Assembly: GCA_037576215.1 (NCBI GenBank)
Contig: JBANDB010000007.1
Coordinates: 1,209,001 to 1,273,000, forward strand
Reading direction: 5' to 3'
From: Armillaria gallica
Lineage: Eukaryota; Basidiomycota; Agaricomycetes; Agaricales; Physalacriaceae
DNA: 64,000 nucleotides
Below, piece by piece: positions 35,120 to 46,120 of this stretch. A program made the position numbers and the translations under genes. Positions within the stretch are counted from its first letter, which is position 1; every line of letters begins with the position of its first letter. Under the pieces are notes generated by a model that was not told the origin of the DNA, did no database searches, and worked only from the letters and a program-made list of their open reading frames with translations.

Positions 35120-36927
35120 TTACACGCCCAAGAGCCGCTGAACGCTCCCTTCAACTACACTTGGAAGTGTAACCCTAAACACCAAAAACTGGGTGTCTAC
35201 ATCTTGACCAGCATCAAATGGCTGCCCCAATGAAATCCCGTTCGTGCTGAGGAAATCATTGTCCGACTATATTCACACTTTAGCGTCTATTTACCGAACT
35301 GCATTGATACTCACAGCTGTGAACAGGAAATAATCATTTGGATTATCCGAGTCATTGACGGGAGCAAGCGAGAATGACTCCCATTTGGCGTCGATGTGGG
35401 TATCGTTGTCGTCGTCGTCGTCATCGCCTGATGAGTAAGTTAACTTCAGTCAGATAAAGTAGGTGTGAAGACAGCACATACCATTCTGCAGGCCAAACCT
35501 CGCCAACTGGTCGTCGTCAATGTAATCGACGAACGACACGTACGTAGCCGGGATGATACTGCTATCCAGTTTTCCTCCAATGGCAATAGGGTTTGCAGGG
35601 TCGTCAAACTTGGTATCATGAATGTCTGTGGCGTTGGAGATATCAAAGAGGTCTGCTTGCCTACGCTCGTTAGTACTCCCTTTCTAAAATTCACTTGAAT
35701 ACCTACTTGTAACTAGACTGGAGGTCATCCCCGCCTTTTCCATCACTATCCCTGGACAACGCGAAAAACACACCCGGGCTCACGAACGCGATCTCGCTGC
35801 ATGCCCTCGTCTTGTTTTTCTTGCTCTGCGGTAACGGCACGACCCATTCGCCGATAAGTTCAGGACGAACACTGGGGTTGGACACATCGTATGCTAAGAG
35901 GCGGGTATACCTCGACGTGGTCTTGTCATCTCCGCCGTCCTGAATAGTTGCTGACTGTAGCATGGCATAAACAACATTATTCTCGACGTCGAACGTGAGG
36001 CCCTCGAAACCTATATGACAAAAGGTTATATCGACTCCACGGTTAGACCCGGACGGAATTTTCACCTTGATTGCCAGCCCGTCCGGTGGTTGGATCCGAG
36101 TCAGACGTGAAGTTTAGGTTCCCGTCAGAGTCACGAGGAAGGATCGCTGAGGGCGGTTGGATGGTCTGGATCAGCTGTCCGTCCCCGGAGAAGCGATAAA
36201 TGTACGGGCCATACTCGTCGCTCACCCAATATCTATTCAGCACGCAACAGTTAGCCGGATATCAATGACAGGCATCAATCCACTTACGATCCATCAGTGT
36301 TCGCGATGATTCCCTCAGCATCAATTGACAGATTCGGTATCGTAATTGGCACGGGCATCTGTGGATCCGCAAGTGGATCTGAGGGATACCCCGCCATCGC
36401 AGGACGCACGCCGAGGCTATCAAGACCCGTAGTCTTGTTGTGGTCTCTTTCAAATTGGAGCGTCGTGCTCTTATATACCAGCGCAAGCGTCTCTTGTGCA
36501 TCCTCGAAGCTCAAATCCTTCGTGCCGTAATACGGCGTCAAGACAAAGTCAATATCATGCTGGCGCGCCTGGTAGTTGACCGTCCCTTCCCTACAGAAAC
36601 ACATCAATGACGACAAAATCAAGCAAGCTGGCAGACGCACACATTGTACCCCCGATCTGGATGCACGACCAATGTACCCGAGAAACTCCCGTTCCCGACA
36701 TCCTTCCACGTTCCATACTTGATCGCCATGGCACTTCCCAAACCACCAAGAGTGTCGCCTGTTGACTCTACCGCATCTGACGGGATCCTGCCAAATGCGA
36801 CGATTCCCTTGTTGATGTAGGTCTGGCCATTGAGTACCACAGACGTGTCACTACTGGCTTTCCTCACAGGCGACGCCCGGAGGAGGGCGAGTGAAAGCGC
36901 GCACACGACCGCTTGTAGAAGACCCAT
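35120..36927 (-). CDS. Secreted phytase-esterase-like protein (phytase-like domain)
   Basis: A protein of the group annotated as esterase-like activity of phytase. The ATG at 36927 opens a clear signal peptide (MGLLQAVVCALSLALLRASP). Exons, joined by short GT-AG introns, give YINKGIVAFGRIPSDAVEST, DTLGGLGSAMAIK, FSGTLVVHPDRGYN, DIDFVLTPYYGTKDLSFEDA, SIDAEGIIANTDGS, YWVSDEYGPYIYRFSGDGQL, FEGLTFDVENNVVYAMLQSA and EIAFVSPGVFFALSRDSDG. The DAEGI, SDEYGPYIYRF and FEGLT blocks mark a beta-propeller-like phytase-like domain, probably metal-dependent. The C-terminal exons contain an Asp run (GDDDDDDNDTH) and end NDFLSTNGISLGQPFD, then LLGV at the TAA. Biochemical activity is not established for most fungal members, so the phosphoester substrate is open. 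Confidence 0.85.
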
Positions 36928-36955
36928 TGGAGGTCAACGTGTTTCGACGGTCAAG

Positions 36956-36964
36956 TATTTATAG
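36956..36964 (-). promoter_or_regulatory. TATA box of the phytase-like gene
   Basis: CTATAAATA on the minus strand, only about 30 nt upstream of the ATG. This would give a very short leader, or an upstream start site is used. Confidence 0.4.
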
Positions 36965-38441
36965 TGCTCCCATCTGAACGTGCGCTAAAAATAATTACCA
37001 ATTGCTAGGTAGACACATGTGTGATGTGCTGCGTTTAGGTACTGGGAAAATTGCGGCCATAAGTTGCCCCGAGAGTCATCATAGCCAGGACTGATGACCC
37101 TAAGCGAACAGAAATTTATGCTTCCGAAGCGAATTCAGGATCCACGTGGTTGCGCTACTCCTTGTTAAGCAGCCCATTCTAGTCAATTCAAAAGTTTAAA
37201 AAACTGACGAAAACGAGGGGATCATGGACAAATTTTCATTTGAGGTGTCTTGACCACAGCCAAATTCGTCGACTTCGCCAACCCGACGCAAGTCTGGTCA
37301 AAGCTCTTTGATAGATATCTATCATTCCTTTTTGGCATGATTTGGACCGGTGCGAACCAGTCAGCTGCCAGAAGTCAGCCGTACTGTGGAGCTCTTGATG
37401 AGATACTGTATACATGGAGATACTGGCACAAATACCTGTGGCGTTCTACTTGGTGACGTTCCATGGGCGCAGAGACAAAAGATCAATGTGTTGTTTGGGT
37501 GTGGCGCTGGCATCATTCTGCGCTCCAGTGGGGTACACAGAGAATGGTGACTAACATGGGCCAAGTTCATTTCAGTTAATAATACGAGCGTAATAGCACG
37601 CACGATGGAGCTCTTTTCTTCTTTAGATTCCGTTGTGAGTCCAAGTCTGCTTGCGAATCTTATGTGAATCCTCACGCAGCATGAAGGGCTGTATATTTCT
37701 ATGAAAGGTGTTAGCCATTGAAATCCTGATACCAGATACCGTATGGCTGTCGACGTGCCAATGAGCATTCCCTAATCCCAATGTCGTTCAGCAAGCCATA
37801 TACCGCTCTCGACGCCAGTCAGGTTCAAAATCTACAGAAAGTCTCATATCAGTCAAATATTCGGGAACGACGAAAGCGGGCTCACAGTAGGAGAAAACCT
37901 GAAGACCTCATTCACGCCTTGTGACTGAATGCTCTGAGGGACACAAAAAGAGCGGAGGCAGCGAAAAGAGATTTATTTGACTTGGTGCTGCGAGAAAGAG
38001 GTCACGGGAAATGCCGAAATAACGCAACGGTCGAAGTGCAATTTTTGCCGATGCAAGCCGCATTTGTTACCTGTTCCTCCTGTAAATTTATACGAGAGTA
38101 TTTATTAGTGATGCCTCTGAGTCTATTTGGTCAGAATGAATTTAAGTTGAGAACATAATATTCAGGAATTTCTGCATTGCATCTAATCAACTCAAAACTT
38201 TAGTTGCACATCATTTGTATCAACACGGTTCGTTCTGAAATCTTTGTACAATATTGGCATGTACTGTCAGAGTCTTTTAACGCAAAACATAGAGAGCAGT
38301 AGAGACGAATGCAAGTCTGCACATCCAATCGAAGTTAGAAGCGGAATCCAGCGGCGCGCCGCCCCAGCGCCTGTGCCATGGTCACGGCTGCAGTGTGATA
38401 AGTATCTCGGGTCGCAGCCCGATGACGATATGCGGGATCCG
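36965..38441. other. Gene-poor interval of 1.5 kb
   Basis: Short overlapping frames at 37250-37770 on both strands have no domain. The last few hundred bases are the 3' flank of the helicase gene. Nothing is recognised. Confidence 0.45.
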
Positions 38442-39953
38442 TCAATGGCGCCGCGCCCCACGAAGGAGTGAAACTTCTTCAATACCTTGGTCGTCAGTCT
38501 CCCCAGCCTGTCGCTTGCGTTTGCGACCCTTCTGTTGCTTCCCAGCTTCTCTCAACTCATTTGCTGCGACTCGTCCTGCTTCATCGACGGCAGGGTGCAT
38601 AGCGAGTACATCATCCTTGTCCGTAGGCCATTCCTCGAGTTTTTTCTCCAACAGACATTCCAGTCGCTGCAGTGTTTCGACGTCGTACTGGGTGACCATC
38701 ATGATAGCTTTTCCGGCACGACCGGCGCGCGCTGTTCGTCCGACGCGATGAATGTAATCTTTAGAATGCCCTGGCACGTCGAAGTTGATGACGAGATCCA
38801 CGAGTGGAATATCCAGACCACTTATAAGCTGAATAAGCTATGGGCTGCGCCTAAGCAGATAAATGGACGAACCGACTTGCGACATCTGTCGCCACCAAAA
38901 TCTTTGTGTCGCCGCTGCGAAATTTCGCTAAAGCCCCCATACGTTGACTTCGAGTAAGATCGCCGTGAAGAGGAACCATATTGAAGCTAAGCGTGCGGAG
39001 AATGATGCTGATCCTACAGCAAAATGAATACTTCACATTAGACTCAAGACTCTAAAACATACCGCTGTGCATCGTGGACAGTGCGCACGAAGACAATCAT
39101 TGAGTTGCTCAACAACGAATTAACTAGATAAACAAGTAGCGCCTCCTTATGAATGAGGGGATACAGTACGTAATACTGTAGAAGGGTAGGGACCGTGTGA
39201 TGTCTAGAAAAAGATTAGGTAGCTCGCGCTATTAGGACTAAAAGTACGCACGATGACGAAGTCTCTATACGCACCGGGTTTGTTAGACTGGCGCGCTGTA
39301 ATTTTGACACTTTAGTTGTCATTGTCGCAGAAAAGAGGTATGTCGTTCGTTGCTTTGGCACAGCTTTGAGCACATCGTCCAGATGTGTACCAAAGTCAAG
39401 ATCCAATAGTCGATCAGCTTCGTCGAGGACCTGGAGAACGATGATCATTGCGTGAATGCGGCTCCAGAAAAACACCGACCAAGAACTTGAGAGCATGCAA
39501 GCTAAACCCTTTTGTATTCCTGAGATGGTCTGCAATCCGACCAGGCGTCGCAACGAGAATATGAGGCCGTTTGGCGAGCACTACAGCCTGCGCAACTCGG
39601 TCCATATCCCCACCGACGATAATGGCGCACCGGACACCCATACCGGCCCCGAGAGCCTCAAATTGAGTTGCGATTTGATGTGCTAATTCATGTGTGGGGG
39701 ACAGTATGCATGCAAAAAGACCTTGCGGTGCATCCCAGAGTTTTTGTAGGATTGGAATTGCAAAAGCAGCTGTTTTACCAGAACCAGTGGGGGCAAGACC
39801 GATGATGTCTCTCCCCTCTAGGGCGGGAGGTATACGCTGCTGCTGTATTGGGGTGGATTGCTTGTATCCGAGTTTTTTGACAGCATCGAGGAGGGGTTTA
39901 CTGAGTCCAAGCGATTCAAATGTCGCGGTAGATTCTGTTTCCGTTTCCGCCAT
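38442..39953 (-). CDS. RRP3: DEAD-box ATP-dependent RNA helicase, Rrp3/DDX47 type
   Basis: Nucleolar helicase for 18S rRNA maturation. The ATG at 39953 starts [18 protein letters not shown]. Motifs in order: Q motif ([14 protein letters not shown]), I (APTGSGKT), Ia (SPTHELAHQ), Ib (TPGR), II ([14 protein letters not shown]), III (FSATMT), IV (MIVFVRT), V (ATDVASRGLDIP, restored by a GT-AG intron), VI ([14 protein letters not shown]). The Rrp3 signature blocks are [31 protein letters not shown] and the tail [20 protein letters not shown] with a basic RKRKR patch for nucleolar import. It has about six introns. One oddity: motif Ia normally reads PTRELA, but here the Arg codon is CAT, giving His. 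Otherwise intact and about 440-450 residues. Confidence 0.9.
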
Positions 39954-40795
39954 GATAGTTATCAGGTGAAAAAGTTCGGCATTTCCCACTTCCGCAGAAT
40001 CCGTCCCCCCAGGACGGCATCACTATTGGCAGCCCCCCAAAAATTCAAGGCTTTGTAGAATAAAAATGTATCAAGGCGAACTATGCGAATTTTCTACCGC
40101 GACGATGATACATGGATCGGCATCTTGTACTTCGCCATTGGCCGAAACATCGACCTCAAGTAACCAAGGTCCAACACTGCAACCTTGCCTGTACATTTCC
40201 TCAGAACTAATCAGTTAGTCCTCTGTGCTGCTAGTCTGAAAACTTGTAGATAGTTTGCGGCCCAAGGTATCACCCGCAAGAGCAGATTTATTATACGTCA
40301 TGAGGTGGAAGAAGAGCGCAAGCCGCAAAATTCGCCGCAGTAGATACATTCTTAGATATCTGGAGCTAAAGCTGACTACATAATAGTTATAATCTTCAAC
40401 ATACAGACGAGCCAAACAAAAGGATGTACAGAGACTTAAAAAATGTACAAAGAAACAAGGATGTACGATGGGACGATACGAGCTACATTTTGAACGAAGA
40501 CGGACCGTACACACACACAATACGAGGGGAATAAAATACGAAAACAACACACTAAACAGTTTAGTGGTGCCGCGTAGGCGCAATAAAAAGGAAAGCAGAC
40601 AACGATAGCACGATGGGAAGAGATATTTAAACAAGGGGAATGTGGTCGTTCGTCGCATCCGAGTCGTCAGATTGATACACATTCCCGCTGTGCACCCTCT
40701 CCCATCTATTATGTGGAAAGAGGAAAGAACGCGCAGCGGGTAGAATAGTGGTGAATGGGGTAGTGATAAGGGAGGTGCTGTTGAACGTTGGATAG
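39954..40795. other. Intergenic: helicase promoter and 3' region of the chromatin protein gene
   Basis: A 155-codon minus-strand frame (40215-40682) is Cys/Phe/Leu-rich without a domain. It sits directly after the stop of the HMGN-like gene, so I take it as 3' untranslated sequence. Confidence 0.5.
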
Positions 40796-41675
40796 TTAAG
40801 CCTCAGCAGGCGCAGCTTCCTCCTCTTCCGGCTGCATCCAGTTTTAGCAAAAATAAAGTCCTGCAGTGGAAAGTAACGCACCTTATCTTTCTCCTCAGCT
40901 TCCACATCGCCATTGGCAGCAGTAGCCGCAGCCTCAGCCTCTGGCTCCTCGGCAATGGTCTCTTCAACAGTGGCGGCGGGGGCGGCAGGCTCTTGGGCGC
41001 CAACCTATAGATCAAACAAGCAAAGAAAAAAGACCAAAAGGCGAGGATCAGCGCCGTGCTCACGCCAGTCATACCAACGAGTGAAAAGAAAATCGATAGC
41101 AACTGGACAGAGACCATGACAGCCACTACACCGCCAACAAGGGGCTGATAACCGCAGAATAGCGCCAGAGGAGATGAGAGAAGCAATTCAACATGCCTTG
41201 GAGGATGGTTTCTTGGATCCAGCCCTGGAAGCAGGCTTCTTGGACGCAGCTCTGGAGGGCGGCTTGGCGGAGGCCCGGGAAGGGGGCTTGGACGCAGGCT
41301 TAGCAGCAGCAGCCTTGGATGCAGGCTTCGCTTTGGACGCAGGCTTGGCCTACATAGAGAAAAATCAGTGCTTGGTCGACGGCACCAGAGGAGGGATCAT
41401 ACCTTCTTCGCAGGCGGCTCTTTCTCGCTTTCCGCCTCCGCTTCCTCGCCGTTCACCTCTTCAGCGGCCTTACGCTTCCGGCCTCTAGGAGCCTTGGGCT
41501 TTTCCTCTGCGTCAGCCTTGGTCTCCTTGTCAGCCTTGGCCTCCTTATCCGCTTTTTTGGCCCTAGGTTTCGCTGGGGCCTTCTTGACCGCTAGGGCTGA
41601 TTTGGGTTGTTCCTTGATACGCGATGAGCGACGAGGCTCGGCAGTCTCTTTGGTCGCAGCAGCTTTACGAGGCAT
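40796..41675 (-). CDS. HMGN-like / H1-tail-like basic chromatin protein
   Basis: A small, highly charged nuclear protein, probably binding nucleosomes. Exons are 41403-41675, 41197-41349, 40882-41004 and 40796-40831, giving about 195 residues. The N-terminus is MPRKAAATKETAEPRRSSRI, with PRRSSR resembling the nucleosome-binding HMGN core. A PKAPRGRKRKAAEE block is an AT-hook-like RGRKRK. Exon 2 encodes Lys/Ala/Pro/Ser repeats (KPASKAKPASKAAAAKPASK, SRAASKKPASRA) like a histone H1 tail. The last exons are acidic (EETIAEEPEAEAAA, PEEEEAAPAEA), as in HMGN C-termini. Exon 2 leaves through a GC-AG intron (41005-41196), which keeps the frame; a GT donor there would not. The function is inferred from composition. 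Confidence 0.78.
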
Positions 41676-43062
41676 TGTCGGAGGTAATAGGAAAAATGGG
41701 GAAGCGAAAAAACGAGGTGATGGGCAAAAGCAAAGACGCGTTCACGGTTCACGTTTGGTTTGTTTACTCCGGAGTTGACAGAAGTTCCCATCACGTGGGG
41801 CGCGCACGCACCTGATGCGTTCCTGGGCCTTTGATCAGCTTTGATCTCGAATTTCAGCAATTTGCGCTTTACCCAGGAACAGATATTGATGGATAAGTCG
41901 GAACTGTACAATTTGCGAGACGCCTTGGAGTTTTTCGTGTGAATTCCAAGATTTTGAAGAAGTGAACGCGACTTGATTGAAGCAATTCAAGTGTATTTAT
42001 CTATCGACTTCAAGGCATGTCCGAAAACTTTTACTACACTACTAAAAAATTGCTAGCATACTATATTGTTATGGTAGAGTTGAAAGGGTAGACGTCGGAA
42101 TCTGCTCGGGGTGATCTGAGTGCATTCTATCCATCGTGATTGCAGACACACCATGATTGAACAGAACATCGGACGGTATCTCAAGCAACGACGATTCCAG
42201 CGAAGATGTAACAAAGATATTATAGAAAGTAACCACTGGGGCAGAAATGCTCATTAGGACTTTCGACGGAATTTCAGTGGAGCACGTTCAGTCCGGAAGC
42301 CAAAACTAGCGCCTACCTTCCGCGTTCAGGCCTATCCAGGTACTCCGCAACCAAGTCCATTTTGAACTCAGTTTCGGCATTCTCATCATCTCCCCAATGT
42401 AGTCGTTCATTAAAGCCCGAGCGCTAAAACATATATGTTCGCCCATCACTAATCATTCAGGCTTTTGTAAGCTGTGCGTGTTGCTGGAACGTATCATGCT
42501 TTGCGGTAAATATGGAAGTCGAAAAATGACACCGATCCATACGGGCTACTACAATGGTATGCGGCGTGTGTCGTACAAGCTTTGAACTAGAGACAAGATA
42601 AGAAAAGGTCGTTCTGTAAGAAAGAACTAAGCACCCGCGCGGCAGGGGTAGTTCTACATACAAGAGTTGTCGTAGGATGAGGGACTGCACGGTTGAAACC
42701 ATAATCGGTGTTGCGTTAATGATACTGCTATTCAAATATTAGGTTTGGCAGCGATTGATTAAATCAAGGGAAGTCTACCCCGTTCCAGAGGATGCGAATA
42801 TCCCCAAATACTACCTCAGATAGCGCGCTGTAGCTGACTAGGATGAAGATTCAAATTGGAGGAGCTTTTGAATGGTAATCGTTGATCTCGAACAGATATG
42901 GCTCCATGGTCGCTACTATTAGGAGATCGGCCGGATTCCACAAAAAGAAAGAAAAAAGTTATGCGATTTTTGAGCGCGCAGTTGATACAGGATAATCAGT
43001 AAGTCTCTCCGAGGTAATACAATTTCTGTCTTCTTTCCTCAATCTTCTCACATAAAACAAAC
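41676..43062. other. Gene-poor interval of 1.4 kb
   Basis: Promoter side of the chromatin gene and 3' flank of the Mn-SOD gene. Short frames at 42069-42254 and 42457-42735 lack domains. Nothing is supported. Confidence 0.45.
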
Positions 43063-43859
43063 TTAGAGCTTGGAAGCGACCCCTTCATCGTAGCGCTTTT
43101 GGGCTTCCTCAAAGTTGATAACGGACCAGATGGCGTTCAAGTACTGTGGGTATTTTTAGTCAGCCTTTGGGTCATACAAAATACGTGAAACGCATACGTC
43201 AGCTTTGACGTTGAGGTACTGGAGATAGAATGCGTGCTCCCAAATGTCAACACCAATGATGGGGACATGGGTCAGAAGAGGGTCCTGGTTAGCGGTGGTG
43301 ATGATCTCAAGACGCTTAGTGGTGGGGTTAAGTCCCTAGAAATTGCGAAGGAATGTCATGAGTGACGCCATTCACACGAAAGCAGTACCAAACATGATTA
43401 CTCACGAGCCAACCCCAGCCAGATCCCTGGATACCAGCGGTAGTAGTGTTGAATTCCTTCTTGAGGGCGTCAAGGCTGCCAAAGGTCTTCACGATGGCAT
43501 CCTTGAGAGATCCAGCAGGCAGGGCTCCGCCGTTTCCTTTGCCCTCAGAGTGAGCGGGAGCAAGGTTCTTCCAGAAGAGCGAGTGGTTGATGTGTCCTGA
43601 TAAGACAATCAGATCAGTCAGCGATCATCGCAGCTCGAGGATCCGCGTCGAACGTACCACCACCGTTGAACTTGAGCGCGGCCTGGAGAGCGATGCGCTC
43701 CTTGGCAGACGATGCCTTTGCGTAGGCAGCCTCAGCTGCGTTCAGCGCATTGACATAGGTCTGGTGGTGCTTCTTGTGGTGAAGCTCCATGATTTGACGA
43801 GAAATGAAGGGCTCGAGGGCATCGTAGCCGTAAGGGAGATCGGGAAGAGTGTTGGCCAT
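43063..43859 (-). CDS. Manganese superoxide dismutase lacking a mitochondrial presequence and ending in SKL
   Basis: Converts superoxide to hydrogen peroxide and oxygen. The protein starts directly at the mature SOD fold ([20 protein letters not shown]) with no targeting extension. Metal ligands sit in [12 protein letters not shown] (His), [11 protein letters not shown] (His), and [11 protein letters not shown] (Asp and His). [11 protein letters not shown] and the NGGG/GHINHS block indicate the Mn type. Four or more exons of about 203 residues in total end YDEGVASKL and the TAA. The terminal SKL is a canonical type-1 peroxisomal signal, which suggests peroxisome rather than mitochondrion; a cytosolic location is the alternative. 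A TATA box lies about 62 nt upstream. The gene is head-to-head with the gene at 43926. Confidence 0.9.
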
Positions 43860-43920
43860 TGTGGGATTTCGATATTTACGGTGGAGATGGAAGTAGGAAA
43901 GTAAGAAGGGTAAGTGTCTC

Positions 43921-43928
43921 TTTATATG
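43921..43928 (-). promoter_or_regulatory. TATA box of the Mn-SOD gene
   Basis: CATATAAA on the minus strand, about 62 nt before the SOD ATG. It overlaps the proposed first codon of the divergent gene, so the two genes have almost no separate promoter space. Confidence 0.5.
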
Positions 43929-44884
43929 CCTTTCTTGAGACGATCATTATTAATTCTGATGTCAGGTCACGTGCCAGTACTGTGGCGTCATTCAAACTTC
44001 CAACTTCGTCGTCCCGACGTGCCGATTCTCCGAAATGTGCTCACTATCGCTTCTGCACAAAATACTGTAACCAGAATTATCAACAGAACATTCATCGAGA
44101 GCACACTTTTCGCTGGACAAATTTTTGTAGACTCTTTCCAAAGTTCTCATGTCCCTAGTGACGGACCAGAGCATGAACTGTATCGCATTCGTTGCATCTT
44201 ATCCCATTTATCACGCTTAATACCTGCCGTGAGTGCTTATTTTCCAGATTGACAGTGAATTCATTATTTGCAGATCTATATTATTGCCTGGAAGGGACCA
44301 TCTCATTATCAGTGGAGAACAAAAGATCGGCTCCCGGATGCCACCGTATATCGATGGCATTTATCTCAGTTGAACATTATTCATGATCCTTTTTGGTCAG
44401 CCATTCATGACGACGCAAGCTTTTCGCTGCCACATTCAAGTGCCGTAGCACAAGGAAGAGTACTTCCTATAAAGGCCTGCGAAATATCTCACTCATTTCC
44501 CCCTCAGTCCCCCATACCCCAGCAGAGATGTCCCTCCCCACCGACCAAAGGCAAGCCAATATCCGTCGCGTTGGCATCCGTCAATAAACTTATACCTTTC
44601 ACAGGACTGCGCAATCTACAACCACCCCGGCTAGCTATGTACTCTACCGCGCGCCCCAGTTGTGCATCGATCCTGGTTTTCTCTATGGCGAGCGTGACTG
44701 GGAGGAGGAGGAGCAAACACCTTCAGCCTCGCCATCCAGGAAGCGCAAGACTCTAACAAGGAAGGAGGCTCAGGGCGCGGACACCCAAAGCCCCAAGAAG
44801 AAGGTCAGGAGCACCCCCGCTAAACCTAGGGCTAGTACCAGCAAAGCCGTAGTCGCTAGTCCACAGAAGAAGGGACGCAGGTGA
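43926..44884 (+). CDS. Unrecognised protein with a basic nuclear-type tail
   Basis: Exon 1 reads from about 43926 ([20 protein letters not shown]) to [20 protein letters not shown] intron (from 44230, acceptor just before 44273) leads to [34 protein letters not shown] and [12 protein letters not shown]. The downstream part is less sure. One frame stays open to 44756. A probable 3' splice site at about 44604 shifts to a second frame ([28 protein letters not shown]), which ends in a strongly basic tail ([37 protein letters not shown]) at 44884. The tail predicts a nuclear, perhaps DNA-binding, protein. I know no family for the body. The start overlaps the SOD promoter, so the true ATG may be upstream or internal. 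Confidence 0.5.
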
Positions 44885-44933
44885 ATTCTCGATAGCTGGG
44901 TCGTGCGTTAATCATGTCCACGTTCCTTTAAAG

Positions 44934-44936
<3 letters not shown>

Positions 44937-44978
<42 letters not shown>
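44937..44978. repeat. (TC)n microsatellite, about 21 units
   Basis: A perfect TC dinucleotide run of 42 nt just after the stop of the basic-tailed gene. Likely variable in length between strains. Confidence 0.95.
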
Positions 44979-44981
<3 letters not shown>

Positions 44982-45267
44982 GGCATCTTATGTGTGCTGG
45001 ACACGATTTTACGACAATTAATCAACTACTGCATTTCATCTACGTGTCTGAGCCGGATTAGTCGAAGTTGAAGCCTATCAGGTCGGGACGATCTCCGTAT
45101 TCGGTCGTTCTAACTCACTTTCTGTGATTCTGTCAAACTATCAGTTCTCCTGGCTGTATGAATTAAGCCAATTCTTCTTTCGGCAGGTTTCTGATAATCG
45201 TTTCCTTGCCCTCTGGGGAGATTGCATTCGTAATGCATCTCTCCTTGAAAATTCAGAGTTCGGCTAA

Positions 45268-45621
45268 CTGCGTAGACCAAAAGCCCCAAGTCCCGGCATA
45301 CTGGGGTCCGACTATGATGACGACAAGATTGCTGTGGAGATAAAGTCAATGATTGGACTCCATTCGTCCTTCAAAAATTGCACAATACACTCTCCTGACC
45401 TAGATATCGAATCTCTAAGCAGCGTCTTGGCGTCAGCTAACCGTCGAAAATGGCTGATACATGATCTTATGTCGTAAGTTTGAGTTCGTAGTGCGACAAC
45501 GGGTCGTTTCGAACTTCTCAGTGGGAGACGAGCGCTTTACACAATTCTCCGAGTCGACCGACACTCGTTCTCGACATCCGACAAACTGATGGATTCACAG
45601 ACAAACCAAAGGGTTGTTTAA
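45268..45621 (+). other. Possible two-exon gene fragment
   Basis: An open stretch from about 45268 encodes PSPGILGSDYDDDKIAVEIK and SSVLASANRRKWLIHDLMS. A good donor (gtaagt at 45474) and an acceptor at 45521 join it in frame to GRRALYTILRVDRHSFSTSD and a stop at 45619-45621. Upstream (45110-45265) another frame reads SWLYELSQFFFRQ and RFLALWGDCIRNASL but is not linked. No start codon or family was found, so it may be a relic. Confidence 0.3.
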
Positions 45622-46120
45622 TCTCCGTGTCAAATGTCACTGGCAGCAGTACGCAAAGTCTTTAGTACGTGTCTTCCATGGTACTAGTTTTCGAAATCAT
45701 AATATGCAGATATATATTAGGCGTATCCTGGGCGGTGGGGATACGTGGTGTCGTTCTTTCCCTAGGGTGAATCATCCGGGGTTCGTCGACTGGCTCTTAG
45801 TATATTCATTTTACGCTCTTATAACCTAAAACCACGCTCCCGTTGGTCAAAGTTTGTCGCCTGGGTCTCCGTGGCTTGCTAGCCAAGTGTGGACTGCGAG
45901 CAATAGCTCTTGATTGGCGTGGTTACTCGAAGTATGTACATATTTCCTTAATGCTCGCTCACCACAGGGATTAGTTTGAATGAGCACAGTGAGTCGTACG
46001 TCTTTGGTAAGAATTTTTAGAGTTATTCGTATTAAATGCAGGTTACAGAGTAGAAGAGAGAAGAGTGATGCAAGTCCTCGGAACTTGTGTCTCCCTAATA
46101 TGATCCCCACACGTCCCAAC
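45622..46120. other. Intergenic before the duplicated HET segment
   Basis: No convincing frame. It ends where likeness to 57547 onward begins. Confidence 0.45.

Noticed and set aside
40215..40682. 155-codon minus frame as a gene
   Set aside because: Low-complexity Cys/Phe/Leu sequence directly after the stop of the chromatin-protein gene. Better read as its 3' untranslated region.
43859..44158. MYND-like zinc finger ([16 protein letters not shown])
   Set aside because: The Cys/His spacing is incomplete, and the alternative frame splices cleanly into the next exon. Likely coincidence.
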